Below, piece by piece: positions 25,596 through 35,382 of a DNA stretch of 64,000 bases (positions are counted from its first letter, which is position 1; every line of letters begins with the position of its first letter). The translations under genes and the position numbers were made by a program. Under the pieces are notes generated by a model that saw only the letters and a program-made list of their open reading frames with translations, did not search any database and was not told the DNA's origin. Source of the stretch: Thiodiazotropha sp040793985 (GTDB lineage Bacteria > Pseudomonadota > Gammaproteobacteria > Chromatiales > Chromatiaceae); the NCBI GenBank assembly GCA_040793985.1, contig JBFNJI010000001.1, forward strand, positions 124,001 through 188,000. The letters are read 5' to 3'.

Positions 25596-26504
25596 TTAAC
25601 CATGACTCCGCATTGGCATTTCTGTAGACTTCTCCTCCCCCTGCTGTTGAGTCATCATCTTGGTCTGTGCCCTTACAAGGCGTGACATTGCGGAGATATC
25701 GCGATCATTGAGGGAGAATGCCGCTTCCACCCAGTCGTGTGCTATATCCAGTAACTCCTGTTTTTCCAGGGGCAGAACACGGTTGCGCATATTGAGTACA
25801 GACCTTCTGGTGATATTCGATTTGTTAAGGCGTTTGATGAAGGATCTGAGAGCAATCTCACCCTCACCAGGATCTGCTATCACATCGACAATGCCCATCT
25901 CATAGAGCTGCTCGGCGGTATATCCCTCGGCGTTGACTATCATCCGCTCCACCATCGCGGGGGAGATCCGCCTTGCGAGGAATGAGTAGGCCCCCATGCC
26001 GGGGAACATGTTGAACACGACTTCGGGAAATTTAAACATCGTTCCAGCTTCAGCAATGATGTAGTCGCTGGAGAGGGCCGCCTCGAAACCGGCACCCAAC
26101 GCTGTCCCGGTAACCAGGGATATGGTACGCACATTGGCATTCAGATTGACAAAATTGGCATACAGGACATCGATGCTCAGGTCAGCATAGTCTTGCAGGG
26201 TCTGCCGATCTCCGGAGTTGATCATCTCCACGAAGAACTTCAGATCGCCGCCAAGGTTGAAAATACCGGGTACGTCCGAGGCAAAAACCACAAAGTCAAT
26301 TTCCCCAGTTGACTCTCTGGTGTTCAGGTATTCACTGGTCCAGGATTGAAAATTGTTGATATCTTTCAGTAATTGCGGTGAAAAACAGGGTATTGCACCG
26401 GGGTCCATTGCAAAAGTAAGGGTCCTGTAGCTCTCATCATAGCGGACATTCAGGGTGTCGAAAGTAAGTTCGGACAATGATTGTGTAGGTACGGCTTTGA
26501 GCAT
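25596..26504 (-). CDS. rpfF: DSF synthase RpfF (crotonase family)
   Basis: Makes the diffusible signal factor, a cis-2-unsaturated fatty acid, by dehydrating and hydrolysing acyl-ACP substrates. 302 residues. The family-specific segments IFNLGGDLKFFVEMI (81-95), GTALGAGFEAALSSDYIIAE (133-152) and FPEVVFNMFPGMGAYSFLARR (159-179) match Xanthomonas RpfF closely. The two catalytic glutamates fall at Glu141 and Glu161, the same numbers reported for Xanthomonas RpfF. C-terminal helices with AMSRLVRAQTKMM also agree. Divergent from the RpfC-type sensor. A generic enoyl-CoA hydratase is excluded by these motifs and the partner gene. Confidence 0.92.
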   Translation of the reverse strand: MLKAVPTQSLSELTFDTLNVRYDESYRTLTFAMDPGAIPCFSPQLLKDINNFQSWTSEYLNTRESTGEIDFVVFASDVPGIFNLGGDLKFFVEMINSGDRQTLQDYADLSIDVLYANFVNLNANVRTISLVTGTALGAGFEAALSSDYIIAEAGTMFKFPEVVFNMFPGMGAYSFLARRISPAMVERMIVNAEGYTAEQLYEMGIVDVIADPGEGEIALRSFIKRLNKSNITRRSVLNMRNRVLPLEKQELLDIAHDWVEAAFSLNDRDISAMSRLVRAQTKMMTQQQGEEKSTEMPMRSHG

Positions 26505-26899
26505 TTTAATTTTCCTCTAGGCGTAGATGTTATTGAGTCTGGTGTTTGATATGTTTAGCATCCCATCACGAGATAAAATGCGATGGTGGTTTTATCTTAG
26601 GCTTTGCCGCCTTCGGATAGAAACAGCATTTCATGAAATGGTTGATAGAGTGCGTAACCGTAGCAATACGATCGTGAACCATTTCAGCTTTCCTTGGGAA
26701 GGAAAATCCGATAAGCAGTTGATCCTGGGCAATATAATTTACTATCGAACCATTTTATGGGAAATTAATTCTGGTAGACAGCCTAATTTATTGTAGTTAC
26801 AGCCGCTAACATTGTTCTATAAGTTCACAAAGATAGCTCGATTGTGTCGTTATCTGACCCAGTAGAACCAGGAATCAACAACTTAGGGGTATAGACGCC
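26505..26899. other. rpfF-rpfC intergenic region
   Basis: About 395 AT-rich bases that must hold the two divergent promoters. Visible symmetric elements are CATTTCATGAAATG (26627-26640, perfect 14-base palindrome) and TTTCCTT-GGG-AAGGAAA (26689-26705). A plus-strand frame of 89 codons crosses the region, but its composition is unlike a protein and it is probably noncoding. Confidence 0.5.
26627..26640. promoter_or_regulatory. perfect palindrome between rpfF and rpfC
   Basis: CATTTCATGAAATG reads the same on both strands and lies roughly 120 bases from the rpfF start and 260 from the rpfC start. A related half (ACCATTTCAG) recurs near 26678-26687. Suitable as a dimeric regulator site; the regulator is unknown. 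Confidence 0.35.
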
Positions 26900-29464
26900 A
26901 TGGCCGGCAATACGTTGAAAGAGGTATTTAGACTGCCCAGGCTCAGTTTCTTGTCGAAGGGGCTGAGCGATGAGGCACGCCTGGAATATGAGCAGGGACT
27001 GATACGACTCGTTTTCACCTTTATCGTCTTCACCTATCTTCTTGTTTCCGATCTGACCAACCCATTTGACAGCACCCACTCCACGGCCACGTTTCTGGCG
27101 GCAGGTTACGAGGTTTTTTCAATCTTTATCCTGTTGACCTTCATTAAGTTCAAACAGGGGTCCAGGCTGCGTAAAAGCGTAACCATGCTGGGCGACCATT
27201 CGATGACTTGTCTGGCCATGTACGGTGCAGGCGAGGTCGGTGCCCCGCTCTTTACCGTGTTGCTCTGGATCACCGTCGGCTATGGCGCCCGTTTCGGGAA
27301 CAACTACCTCTACCTTGGGATGCTGCTGTCGACATCGGGTTTTCTTGTCGTGATCAACACCACTCCCTTCTGGTTGGAACATGCGGTGGTGGGTTATGGG
27401 TTGATTGTGACCAACATCATCATACCCGTATTCGTATCCAAAATACTTGGTCAACTGGTTGATGCCAAGGCAACGGCTGAAGCTGCCAATCAGGCAAAAG
27501 GTAGATTTCTCGCCAATATGAGCCATGAGATGCGGACCCCCTTGACCGGCATCATCGGTGTTTCGCAACTGCTCAAGACTGAACAGCTGACAAAACCGAT
27601 CGAAAAAAAGGTCGATACCATCGATGCCTCTGCCAGGCATCTGCTTACCCTTATCGACGATGTCCTCGATTTTTCAAAGATCGATGCAGGCGAGATCAAG
27701 ATCGAGCATCAGAAGTTTGATCTGCACGCACTGATCACCACCGTCAGTTCCTCGCTTGAACCGATAGCCCGCGAGAAGCATATCAGCCTGATGACCCACA
27801 TCTCTCCAGATGTTCCGTTCAACCTGCTGGGTGATCATCACCGCATTCAACAGGTCCTGAATAACCTTATCGGCAATGCCATCAAGTTCACACACCAGGG
27901 CTATGTTGATATCAGAGTCAATCCATTGAGCACGATCGACTCCCGGATTAACTTGCGCTTTGAGGTCATAGATACCGGCATTGGCATAGCGCAAGAGGGA
28001 TTGAAGAACCTCTTCCAGCGTTTCAATCAAATCGATGATTCGATTACCAGAGAATACGGCGGTTCCGGACTGGGTACCTCGATCTCTAAAGAACTGGTCA
28101 ACTGCATGGGTGGCGATATATATGTGGAGAGCACCTTGGGGAAAGGCTCCCGGTTCTATTTCGATCTGCCATTGGAATTGCCCGATGCCGCAAAGGAACA
28201 GAGCTATACAGGTCACACCACAATCACCTATACCAACAGCCTGCAGTTCTATAACCGAATCAACCAACCGCTGAAGCTATGGGAAATCGGCAATGACGCT
28301 GTAAGCACCCTTGACGAACTTGCAGATCACGTGGCCTATACCACAGCAAATTCCGATCAGTTTCCGCTGGTACTCCTCGATGCGGAGCATGTCGGTAATA
28401 ACCTTGAGTTGCTGACAGACAGGTTGAGGGGCGCTGCCAGTGATCATATACATCTGATTCTGATCGATATCGTCGGCAAATTTCAATCTTTCGAAATCCC
28501 ACCGGGTATTGACTCCGTTGTCTTCAATCTGGAAAACCGAAGACAGCTCTATAATGCGATTCATACCGCGTTCCTCGACACCACCCTGCCTGACGGTGTG
28601 CAGGCGATCGACAGGTGGAATCAACCACAGAACCAGGAGAAGTTAAAAATTCTTGTGGCAGAAGACACTGCGGTCAACCGTCTCATTCTTGGTGAGATGC
28701 TGACCAAGGCAGGGTTTGAAGTGGAGCTGGTCGAAGACGGAGAGAGCGCTTTGGAAATGTTCGAAGACAATACGTTCGACCTGGCGATCCTCGATATGCA
28801 GATGCCGCGTATCGGTGGACTCGATGTAATCAGGGAATATAAAGCCGGTTACGGTCTGATTAAAGCAATCCCCTTCATTGTTCTAACGGCAAATATCTCC
28901 AAGGATGCAGAGCTGCAGTGCCGGGAAGCGGGTGCCGATGCCTATTTGAAAAAGCCTGTAGAGATCAAAGCACTGATCAACGAGATACACCGTTTGACAG
29001 ACGGAGACAAGGTGTCGGAGGCACCTGCCGCCTACAGGGTGAGCAGTAAAACAACTCCCTTCACCTCCAAAAAACCGCTCTATCTGAATAGAGACACCCT
29101 GGATCAGTTGACCAGGTTAAGTAGCCGCGAGGATTTTTTCGAGGAATTGGTGAACAATTTCCTCTGCGATGTCTATAGCTGCATCGACCGCATGGAAGTA
29201 GCGATAGAGGGTAGCGATGTAACCCAGATAATCGACGATGCCCACGCCATAAAGGGTGCCGCAGGCAACATCGGCGCCACCCACCTGTTCGACAAGGCGA
29301 GCAACCTGAACCGCTCCACAACTGAGGAAATACGGACAAACGGCGCTTCGATTCTAGGTGAGTTGACAACCATCATCGAGGAAACCAAGAGGGCATTGAT
29401 ACAGTACCTTGAGGACAACCACATCGAGATCGAGTTGGTCAGCCGCAAAGGCAGTGCTGACTGA
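26900..29464 (+). CDS. rpfC: DSF sensor hybrid histidine kinase RpfC
   Basis: 854-residue membrane sensor for DSF. The N-terminus (1-30) is a short cytoplasmic/periplasmic input tail, ending SDEARLEYEQGLIRLVF as in RpfC, followed by about five transmembrane helices (about 34-185). Then: HisKA with phospho-acceptor His209 (ANMSHEMRTPLTG), HATPase (about 300-430; DTGIGIAQ and GGSGLGTSISKEL), a degenerate receiver-like stretch (about 455-560), a receiver with Asp632 (LAILDMQMPRIGG), and a C-terminal Hpt domain with His782 (DAHAIKGAAGNIGA). Xanthomonas RpfC is about 726 residues; the extra length is the middle segment. The usual output partner RpfG (HD-GYP) is not in this window. Confidence 0.92.
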   Translation: MAGNTLKEVFRLPRLSFLSKGLSDEARLEYEQGLIRLVFTFIVFTYLLVSDLTNPFDSTHSTATFLAAGYEVFSIFILLTFIKFKQGSRLRKSVTMLGDHSMTCLAMYGAGEVGAPLFTVLLWITVGYGARFGNNYLYLGMLLSTSGFLVVINTTPFWLEHAVVGYGLIVTNIIIPVFVSKILGQLVDAKATAEAANQAKGRFLANMSHEMRTPLTGIIGVSQLLKTEQLTKPIEKKVDTIDASARHLLTLIDDVLDFSKIDAGEIKIEHQKFDLHALITTVSSSLEPIAREKHISLMTHISPDVPFNLLGDHHRIQQVLNNLIGNAIKFTHQGYVDIRVNPLSTIDSRINLRFEVIDTGIGIAQEGLKNLFQRFNQIDDSITREYGGSGLGTSISKELVNCMGGDIYVESTLGKGSRFYFDLPLELPDAAKEQSYTGHTTITYTNSLQFYNRINQPLKLWEIGNDAVSTLDELADHVAYTTANSDQFPLVLLDAEHVGNNLELLTDRLRGAASDHIHLILIDIVGKFQSFEIPPGIDSVVFNLENRRQLYNAIHTAFLDTTLPDGVQAIDRWNQPQNQEKLKILVAEDTAVNRLILGEMLTKAGFEVELVEDGESALEMFEDNTFDLAILDMQMPRIGGLDVIREYKAGYGLIKAIPFIVLTANISKDAELQCREAGADAYLKKPVEIKALINEIHRLTDGDKVSEAPAAYRVSSKTTPFTSKKPLYLNRDTLDQLTRLSSREDFFEELVNNFLCDVYSCIDRMEVAIEGSDVTQIIDDAHAIKGAAGNIGATHLFDKASNLNRSTTEEIRTNGASILGELTTIIEETKRALIQYLEDNHIEIELVSRKGSAD

Positions 29465-29468
29465 AAGT

Positions 29469-29498
29469 CTCTGGCCCTGTTTATCAGTCAGGGCAGAG
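29469..29498. terminator. weak hairpin between rpfC and a LysR gene
   Basis: CTCTGGCCCTG pairs with CAGGGCAGAG, one bulge, in the 65-base gap between convergent genes. No T-run follows, so it is at best a weak bidirectional transcript end. Confidence 0.35.
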
Positions 29499-29529
29499 TA
29501 GCCTAGTAGCAGCTTACCCGCCTGGGTCG

Positions 29530-30387
29530 CTATGTTTTTTTTGCATCTTCTGCCATCACAAACTCCCTCAAGGTATCCAAAGCCTTGAGTGGTAGCGTGT
29601 TGCGATGCCATACCATCATGGTTGGCACATAGGCGAGGTGGGCTGGTATCGGGTCACTCACCAGCTCTTGCCGATACCGGCTGATCTCCAATACCCAGCG
29701 GGGCATCAGGGTGCAGCCCAGGCCCACGGCCACGCAGCCGAGGATGCCATCCAATGTGCCAAACTCCATGATACCCCCCTCCTGATGACCGGACTCACGC
29801 TGCCATGACAAGGCACGCGCACGGTAGGCACAGCCTTCCCGGAACAGAATCAGCGGTAGTGTCTCCAACGTCCCGTGTCTGGATCTGATCAGCAGCAACT
29901 CCTCTTCTATGATTTCCCGGGCAACGATTTCCGAGTGCTCCACAGGCCCACCCACGAAGGCACAATCCAGCCTGTGCTCAAGCACCATTTCAACCAGGTC
30001 GGATGAGGTGTTCGTCTCCACCTTCAGTTTGAGTCCCGGGTAGGCAAGATGGAGCCGTTTCAAGGCTCGAGGCAGATGCAGCGCAGTGAAAGTCTCCATG
30101 GCGCCGATACGCAGTTCCCCCGTCTCTTCTCCAACCTGACGTACCGCCATTCCGGCCTGTGTTTCCAACTGGAGAATCTTGCGAGCATATTCCAACAGCA
30201 CCCTGCCTGATGGAGCCAATTCCAAGCCTCTGCCTTTGCGATAGAAGAGATTGGCTCCGATTTCCGCTTCAAGGCGTTTGATGCGCGCGGTGACATTGGA
30301 CTGCACGGTGTTGAGTCTACGGGATGCGGAGAGAATGCCGCCCTCTTCAACCACGGCCTGAAAGGTACGCAGGGATTGCAATTCCAT
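29530..30387 (-). CDS. LysR family transcriptional regulator
   Basis: 285 residues. N-terminal winged helix-turn-helix (1-60): MELQSLRTFQAVVEEGGILSASRRLNTVQSNVTARIKRLE. It is followed by the linker helix and a periplasmic-binding-protein-like effector domain (about 88-285; TFTALHLPRALKRLHLAYPGLKLKVE). It is divergent from the MFS transporter gene across about 100 bases, the usual LysR regulator-target layout, so it probably controls that transporter. Effector unknown. Closest style is the PtrR/CynR-like group, but I do not name it. Confidence 0.9.
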   Translation of the reverse strand: MELQSLRTFQAVVEEGGILSASRRLNTVQSNVTARIKRLEAEIGANLFYRKGRGLELAPSGRVLLEYARKILQLETQAGMAVRQVGEETGELRIGAMETFTALHLPRALKRLHLAYPGLKLKVETNTSSDLVEMVLEHRLDCAFVGGPVEHSEIVAREIIEEELLLIRSRHGTLETLPLILFREGCAYRARALSWQRESGHQEGGIMEFGTLDGILGCVAVGLGCTLMPRWVLEISRYRQELVSDPIPAHLAYVPTMMVWHRNTLPLKALDTLREFVMAEDAKKT

Positions 30388-30486
30388 TCAAATTCTCCAA
30401 AACAGAATGTTATATTCTCAATAATTCATTTGTAATGATACTTCTAAGCATATAGATTCTCTGTAAACGATGCAAAAGGGGCTTCA

Positions 30487-31668
30487 ATGTCAGGCCAGAT
30501 AGACAGGTTCAAGGTGTTGTCGGGGGGCGTCATCAGCCTCATTCTGATGCTGGGAATCGCCCGATTCGCCTACACACCGCTGCTCCCCATAATGCTGGAG
30601 CAGACACACCTGGGTCTCTCCGAAGGGGGCTGGCTGACCGCCGTCAACTACCTGGGTTACCTCTGTGGCGCGATTACCGCATCATTGATCAGCGATCTGG
30701 TGCTCAAGGACCGCCTCTATCGTATCGGGTTGATCGTGGCCGTGGTCTCCACCCTCGGCATGGGGCTCACGGAAAATATCTGGCTCTGGTCGTGCTACCG
30801 TTTTATCGCCGGTTTGAGCAGCGCTGCGGGATTACTGCTGGGCTCTGGTCTCATCCTGAACTGGTTGATTCGCAATGGTCACCGCAGCGAACTGGGCATC
30901 CATTTCAGCGGTGTCGGCCTGGGTATCGCATTCGGTGCCCTTGCAGTTGAACTGATGGATCATTACTTCGATTGGCGTGGGCAATGGCTGTTGTTGAGCC
31001 TGATGGGCGGCCTGATGCTGCTGCCCGCCTGGGCATGGCTGCCGCCACCCGACAGCAGCAAGATTACCAACAGCGGCGAGGTGATGGTCGACAGCCCACC
31101 CGGTCGCCGCTTTCTGCTGATCTTCATGGCCGCCTATTTTTGCGCCGGTGCCGGCTATGTTGTCAGCGCCACCTTTATTGTCGCCATTATCGACGAGCTG
31201 CCAGGCCTGCAGGGACTGGGGGCCTGGAGCTTCTTTATTCTCGGGATTGCCGCAGCCCCCGCGTGTATCGTATGGGACCTGGTGGCTCGCCGTACCGGGG
31301 ATATAGACGCCCTGCTCATGGCCTTCATAGTGCAGACCCTTGGCATTCTGCTGCCGATTGTCGTTCCAACTCCCTTCATGGCGATGGCGGGCGCCCTGCT
31401 GTTCGGTGGAACCTTCATCGGCATCGTCAGCCTGGTTCTGACCATGGCGGGACGCTACTATCCAACCCGTCCGGCCAAGATGATGGGTAAGATGACCATC
31501 GCCTATGGGGTCGCGCAAATCGTGATTCCGGCTATCACCGGCCTTCTCGCCGAACGCAGCGGCAGCTACAGCGACGGACTCTATTTGGCGGCGTCCATCA
31601 TGACGCTGGGCACGCTTTTTATATTCAGCCTGAGACGGTTGGTGTACAACCGTACCAACGCCATCTAA
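30487..31668 (+). CDS. MFS transporter of the YbfB/YjiJ type
   Basis: 393 residues with about 12 hydrophobic spans. The opening LILMLGIARFAYTPLLPIMLEQTHLGLSEGGWLTAVNYLGYL (about 18-60) is the marker of the YbfB/YjiJ family. The loop segments SDLVLKDRLYRIG and ARRTGDIDALL follow the MFS pattern. Substrate unknown for the family; often an export role is presumed. Divergent from the LysR gene and probably regulated by it. Confidence 0.88.
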   Translation: MSGQIDRFKVLSGGVISLILMLGIARFAYTPLLPIMLEQTHLGLSEGGWLTAVNYLGYLCGAITASLISDLVLKDRLYRIGLIVAVVSTLGMGLTENIWLWSCYRFIAGLSSAAGLLLGSGLILNWLIRNGHRSELGIHFSGVGLGIAFGALAVELMDHYFDWRGQWLLLSLMGGLMLLPAWAWLPPPDSSKITNSGEVMVDSPPGRRFLLIFMAAYFCAGAGYVVSATFIVAIIDELPGLQGLGAWSFFILGIAAAPACIVWDLVARRTGDIDALLMAFIVQTLGILLPIVVPTPFMAMAGALLFGGTFIGIVSLVLTMAGRYYPTRPAKMMGKMTIAYGVAQIVIPAITGLLAERSGSYSDGLYLAASIMTLGTLFIFSLRRLVYNRTNAI

Positions 31669-31771
31669 TAATCAGACGGCTGTTGACGATTAAGATGATA
31701 AGCAACATTGTTGGTATGAAAAAACAGCCTGCGCTTCTTAATCCTCTTTTTTGATGCACGACGAGTCTATC

Positions 31772-32143
31772 CTATTTTTTCGCTTTCTCTGTTTGCTCCA
31801 GTTCCATGGTGGTAATACGGAACTGATTGTCTCTGCCTTTTTTTACCGTAAAGTTAACCTTGTCATTCGGTTTGAATCCAGATAAATCCACTCTTTTGGT
31901 GACCGGCAAGTCCATTTTCATGCCCATCCATTTGAGTTCAGGAATTGGACCGTGTGTCAGATTGATTACCCGTTTCTCCATATCAATTTTGTGAAGAACA
32001 CCCTTCCCCACACCTTGATTGACATTAACAGCCATATCATCATGGCCATGCATGCTATGCCCACCATGGCTGTCACCCAAAATCGGAGTGGTGAGCAACA
32101 GACCAGCAAAAACAAACATGACCAAGCTTAGCGTTTTATTCAT
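31772..32143 (-). CDS. cusF: periplasmic copper-binding protein, CusF type
   Basis: Start set at 32143 (MNKTLSLVMFVF) behind AGAGGA; an upstream ATG at 32182 would spoil the signal peptide. 123 residues: signal peptide to about residue 22, a His/Asp-rich stretch (HGGHSMHGHDDM, about 26-37), then the CusF OB-fold (about 45-120). HGPIPELKWMGMKM carries the His, Trp and two Met that form the Cu(I)/Ag(I) site of CusF. It hands metal to the CusCBA pump encoded upstream in the same operon. Confidence 0.92.
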   Translation of the reverse strand: MNKTLSLVMFVFAGLLLTTPILGDSHGGHSMHGHDDMAVNVNQGVGKGVLHKIDMEKRVINLTHGPIPELKWMGMKMDLPVTKRVDLSGFKPNDKVNFTVKKGRDNQFRITTMELEQTEKAKK

Positions 32144-32178
32144 GCTTAATTTCCTCTTAGTGTAGTTCGGTTGAGGGT

Positions 32179-35100
32179 TCATTCTTTTTTAAGTGATGTA
32201 GGCGCGTTCCGCGGTAACCGACGCGCCTCCCAGATCAAATAGATAACGGGTACCACGATCAAAGTCATGACAGTGGTGCTGACCATGCCACCTACCATAG
32301 GCAAGGCAATTCGTCGCATGACATCAGAGCCAGGACCATCAGTGAAAAAGATGGGTAGTAAACCGGCAATAATAACAGAAACAGTCATCAACTTCGGTCT
32401 TACACGTAACGCAGCGCCAGCCATGATAGAGCTGAACAGTTGATGTCGGTCCAAGGGTGGAAGTACACGTACCTGTTGATCGATATAGAGTAGCATTACC
32501 ACGGCAGTCTCCACTGCGATACCACCGAGAGCGATGAAGCCAACTGCCACAGCCACTGAAAGATTGTATCCGGCAAGATAGACTGACCACAAACCACCCA
32601 CCAGACCAAAGGGCAATGCAGTCATAACCATCACTGTACGATCAAGACGGCCAAAATGAATCAGCAGCAACACAAGGATAATAGCGACAGCCCCGGGCAC
32701 GGCTATCTTCAGCCTACTTCGCGCCTCCAGCATCTGTTCGTACTGGCCGGACCAGGTTATTGCATAACCCGGTGGCAAACTTACTTGATCCGCTACAAGA
32801 TTGCGGGCTTCAGTTACATAGCCGCCGATATCGCGCCCACCAATATCCACAAATACCCAACCGGTGAGCCTAGCATCTTCAGATTTGATCATCGGAGGGC
32901 CTTCGGAAAAGTCGATTTCTGCCAGCTCGCCTAAAGGGATATGCATCCCCCCTGGTGTCGGCACGAGAACTTCCGAAAGATCCAGAACAGACTCTCGGTA
33001 GGGCCGATCATAACGCAGGATAATGTTATAGCGTTCCCGTCCTTGTACGCTCTCTGCCACCTTCATGCCACCGAGGGCAGTCTGTATAATTGACTGAAAC
33101 AGGCCCAGGTCGATATTTCTTCGTGCAAGCTCATCTCGGTTAGGTGTGATTTCCAGATATTTACCACCGGTTACCCGATCGGCAAATGCACTGCGGGTTC
33201 CCTCCACCTCCTTGACTACGGCTTCCACATCAAGTGCGATACGCCCAATCACATCCAGGTCGGCACCGGAGATTTTTATACCAACAGGTGTCCTTATTCC
33301 GGTTGAGATCATATCCATACGAATCTTGATGGGGTAACCCCAACTGTTGACCAAGCCAGGAAGCTTCACGTGTTGATCCAGCATCTTGATCAAGCCATCG
33401 ACATCCACGCCCGGGCGCCACTGTTCCTTCGGTTTGAGGCGAATCCAACTCTCTATCATTGATATGGGCGCGGGATCTGTGGCGGTGTCGGCCCGCCCCA
33501 CCTTGCCAAATACCTGCTCCACTTCGGGCACTGTGCGGATAAGGCGATTGGTCTGTGCCAGCACCTCCTTGGCCTTGGTGATGGAGACACCTGGTAAAGT
33601 GGTAGGCATATAGAGCAAATCCCCTTCATAGAGGGCTGGCATGAACTCAGAGCCAAGCTTTGATAGCGGATACCAAAGACTGGCTGTACCCAGTAGTGCA
33701 ACAAATAGCGTGAGCCATTGCATGCGCATGGAGAAGCGTAGGATAGGCTTGTACAACGCGACGAAGAGTCTGTTTACCGGATTGGCTTCTTCCCGACGAA
33801 TAGTGCCTCTGATCAGCCAGAGCATAAGGACGGGGACGATAGTGACTGATAGCAGAGATGCGAAAGCCATGGCATAGGTCTTTGTATACGCTAGCGGAGA
33901 GAATAAGCGAAAACTTTCACCGGTAAGTGCGAAAACCGGTAGAAACGAGACAGTAATAATCAAGAGGCTGAAAAAGAGTCCCGGTCCCACCTCCTTGGCC
34001 GATTGCAGAATGGCGGCGTTACGCGCCTTACGACCCACTGAATCGGGCATGTCACTAAGCCTGCGATGTGCGTTCTCCACCATTACAATCGAAGCATCCA
34101 CCATCGCCCCGATCGCAATTGCGATGCCGCCAAGTGACATGATATTGGCAGTGATACCCTGAGCCGACATCACAGTGAATGCACCCAACACGCCAAGCGG
34201 TAGTGTAATGATGGCGACAAAGGCCGAGCGGGCGTGTAATAGAAAAAGAATACAGACCAGGGCGACCACGACTCCCTCTTCGATCAACTTATGATTGAGA
34301 TAGTTGACCGCACCCCGGATCAGAGGCGCTCGATCATAGACGGCTCTAACCTCCACGCCTTCGGGCAGACCGCGTTGCAAGATCTCGAGTTTTTCCTTCA
34401 CCGCCTCGATAACATCAAGTGCGTTTTCGCCGGAGCGCATGACCACGATTCCGCCAACCACTTCGCCTTCGCCATCCAGTTCAACCAATCCGCGGCGAAG
34501 TTCAGGTCCCTCCAACACCCTGGCTATGTCGGTGAGAAGTACAGGCGTACCGTTACGTGCCCTTACCACAACCTGTTGTAAATCGCCCAAGGATGAGACA
34601 TAGCCCCGTGAGCGGATCATCAATTCGGTCTCAGCTTTTTCCAATAGCCTGCCGCCTACCTCCATACTGGCTGCTTTTACCGCATCACGCACCCTGACCA
34701 ACGGAATATCATAGGCACGCAATCTGTTCGGATCGATCAGCACCTGGTACTCACGTACAAACCCACCCACGGCGGCCACCTCGGAAACACCGGGAACGGT
34801 CGCCAGTTCGAAGCGCAAGAACCAATCCTGGAGTGCTCTCAAGTCGGCCAGATCATGCTGGCCGCTTCTGTCCACCAGGGCATATTGGTAGATCCACCCA
34901 ACGCCGGTCGCATCGGGACCGAGCCGGGGGATGGCATTTTGGGGAAGATCTTTCTGTGCTGTTGCCAAGGCCTCGGCAACCCGGCTGCGTGCCCAGTAAT
35001 CATCCACGTCATCCTGAAATATGACATAGACGAAACTTGTACCAAACATCGAGAAACCACGTACCGCCTGAGTCTTCGGCAATCCCAGCAGCGTTGTGGA

Positions 35101-35352
35101 GAGTGGGTAGGTCACCAGATCCTCTACGATCTGAGGCGCCTGCCCCGGGAAATCGGTTCGGATGATCACCTGTGTGTCGGAGAGATCGGGGATCGCGTCC
35201 AATGGTGTGTGATCGATGGCAAGCAGACCCGCCACTGTCAGGGCCGATGTAAAGATAAACACGATCAACTGGTTGTGAGCCGACCAGCCAATCACGCGGG
35301 CCACGAAAGAGCGGGAAGGATCTTCTCCGGCAATATCCCTCACATCATGCAT
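32179..35352 (-). CDS. cusA: heavy-metal efflux RND pump CusA
   Basis: Inner-membrane proton-driven RND transporter, 1057 residues, typical for the HME-RND group. It has 12 spans and two large periplasmic loops; the first span is near 26-46 (NQLIVFIFTSALTVAGLLAI). Segments such as DLSDTQVIIRTDFPGQAPQIVEDLVTYPL (about 57-85), GAMVDASIVMVENAHR (about 411-426) and GGIAVETAVVMLLYIDQQ near 960 are characteristic of CusA/SilA. Acts with CusB and CusC to expel Cu(I)/Ag(I). Ends 35 bases before cusF. Confidence 0.94.
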   Translation of the reverse strand: MHDVRDIAGEDPSRSFVARVIGWSAHNQLIVFIFTSALTVAGLLAIDHTPLDAIPDLSDTQVIIRTDFPGQAPQIVEDLVTYPLSTTLLGLPKTQAVRGFSMFGTSFVYVIFQDDVDDYWARSRVAEALATAQKDLPQNAIPRLGPDATGVGWIYQYALVDRSGQHDLADLRALQDWFLRFELATVPGVSEVAAVGGFVREYQVLIDPNRLRAYDIPLVRVRDAVKAASMEVGGRLLEKAETELMIRSRGYVSSLGDLQQVVVRARNGTPVLLTDIARVLEGPELRRGLVELDGEGEVVGGIVVMRSGENALDVIEAVKEKLEILQRGLPEGVEVRAVYDRAPLIRGAVNYLNHKLIEEGVVVALVCILFLLHARSAFVAIITLPLGVLGAFTVMSAQGITANIMSLGGIAIAIGAMVDASIVMVENAHRRLSDMPDSVGRKARNAAILQSAKEVGPGLFFSLLIITVSFLPVFALTGESFRLFSPLAYTKTYAMAFASLLSVTIVPVLMLWLIRGTIRREEANPVNRLFVALYKPILRFSMRMQWLTLFVALLGTASLWYPLSKLGSEFMPALYEGDLLYMPTTLPGVSITKAKEVLAQTNRLIRTVPEVEQVFGKVGRADTATDPAPISMIESWIRLKPKEQWRPGVDVDGLIKMLDQHVKLPGLVNSWGYPIKIRMDMISTGIRTPVGIKISGADLDVIGRIALDVEAVVKEVEGTRSAFADRVTGGKYLEITPNRDELARRNIDLGLFQSIIQTALGGMKVAESVQGRERYNIILRYDRPYRESVLDLSEVLVPTPGGMHIPLGELAEIDFSEGPPMIKSEDARLTGWVFVDIGGRDIGGYVTEARNLVADQVSLPPGYAITWSGQYEQMLEARSRLKIAVPGAVAIILVLLLIHFGRLDRTVMVMTALPFGLVGGLWSVYLAGYNLSVAVAVGFIALGGIAVETAVVMLLYIDQQVRVLPPLDRHQLFSSIMAGAALRVRPKLMTVSVIIAGLLPIFFTDGPGSDVMRRIALPMVGGMVSTTVMTLIVVPVIYLIWEARRLPRNAPTSLKKE

Positions 35353-35382
35353 CAGCCAACCCTCCCCAGATCCCGTCTCTAC

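Noticed and set aside
26527..26796. 89-codon plus-strand frame in the rpfF-rpfC gap
   Set aside because: Runs through AT-rich palindromic regulatory DNA, with odd composition and no homology cue.
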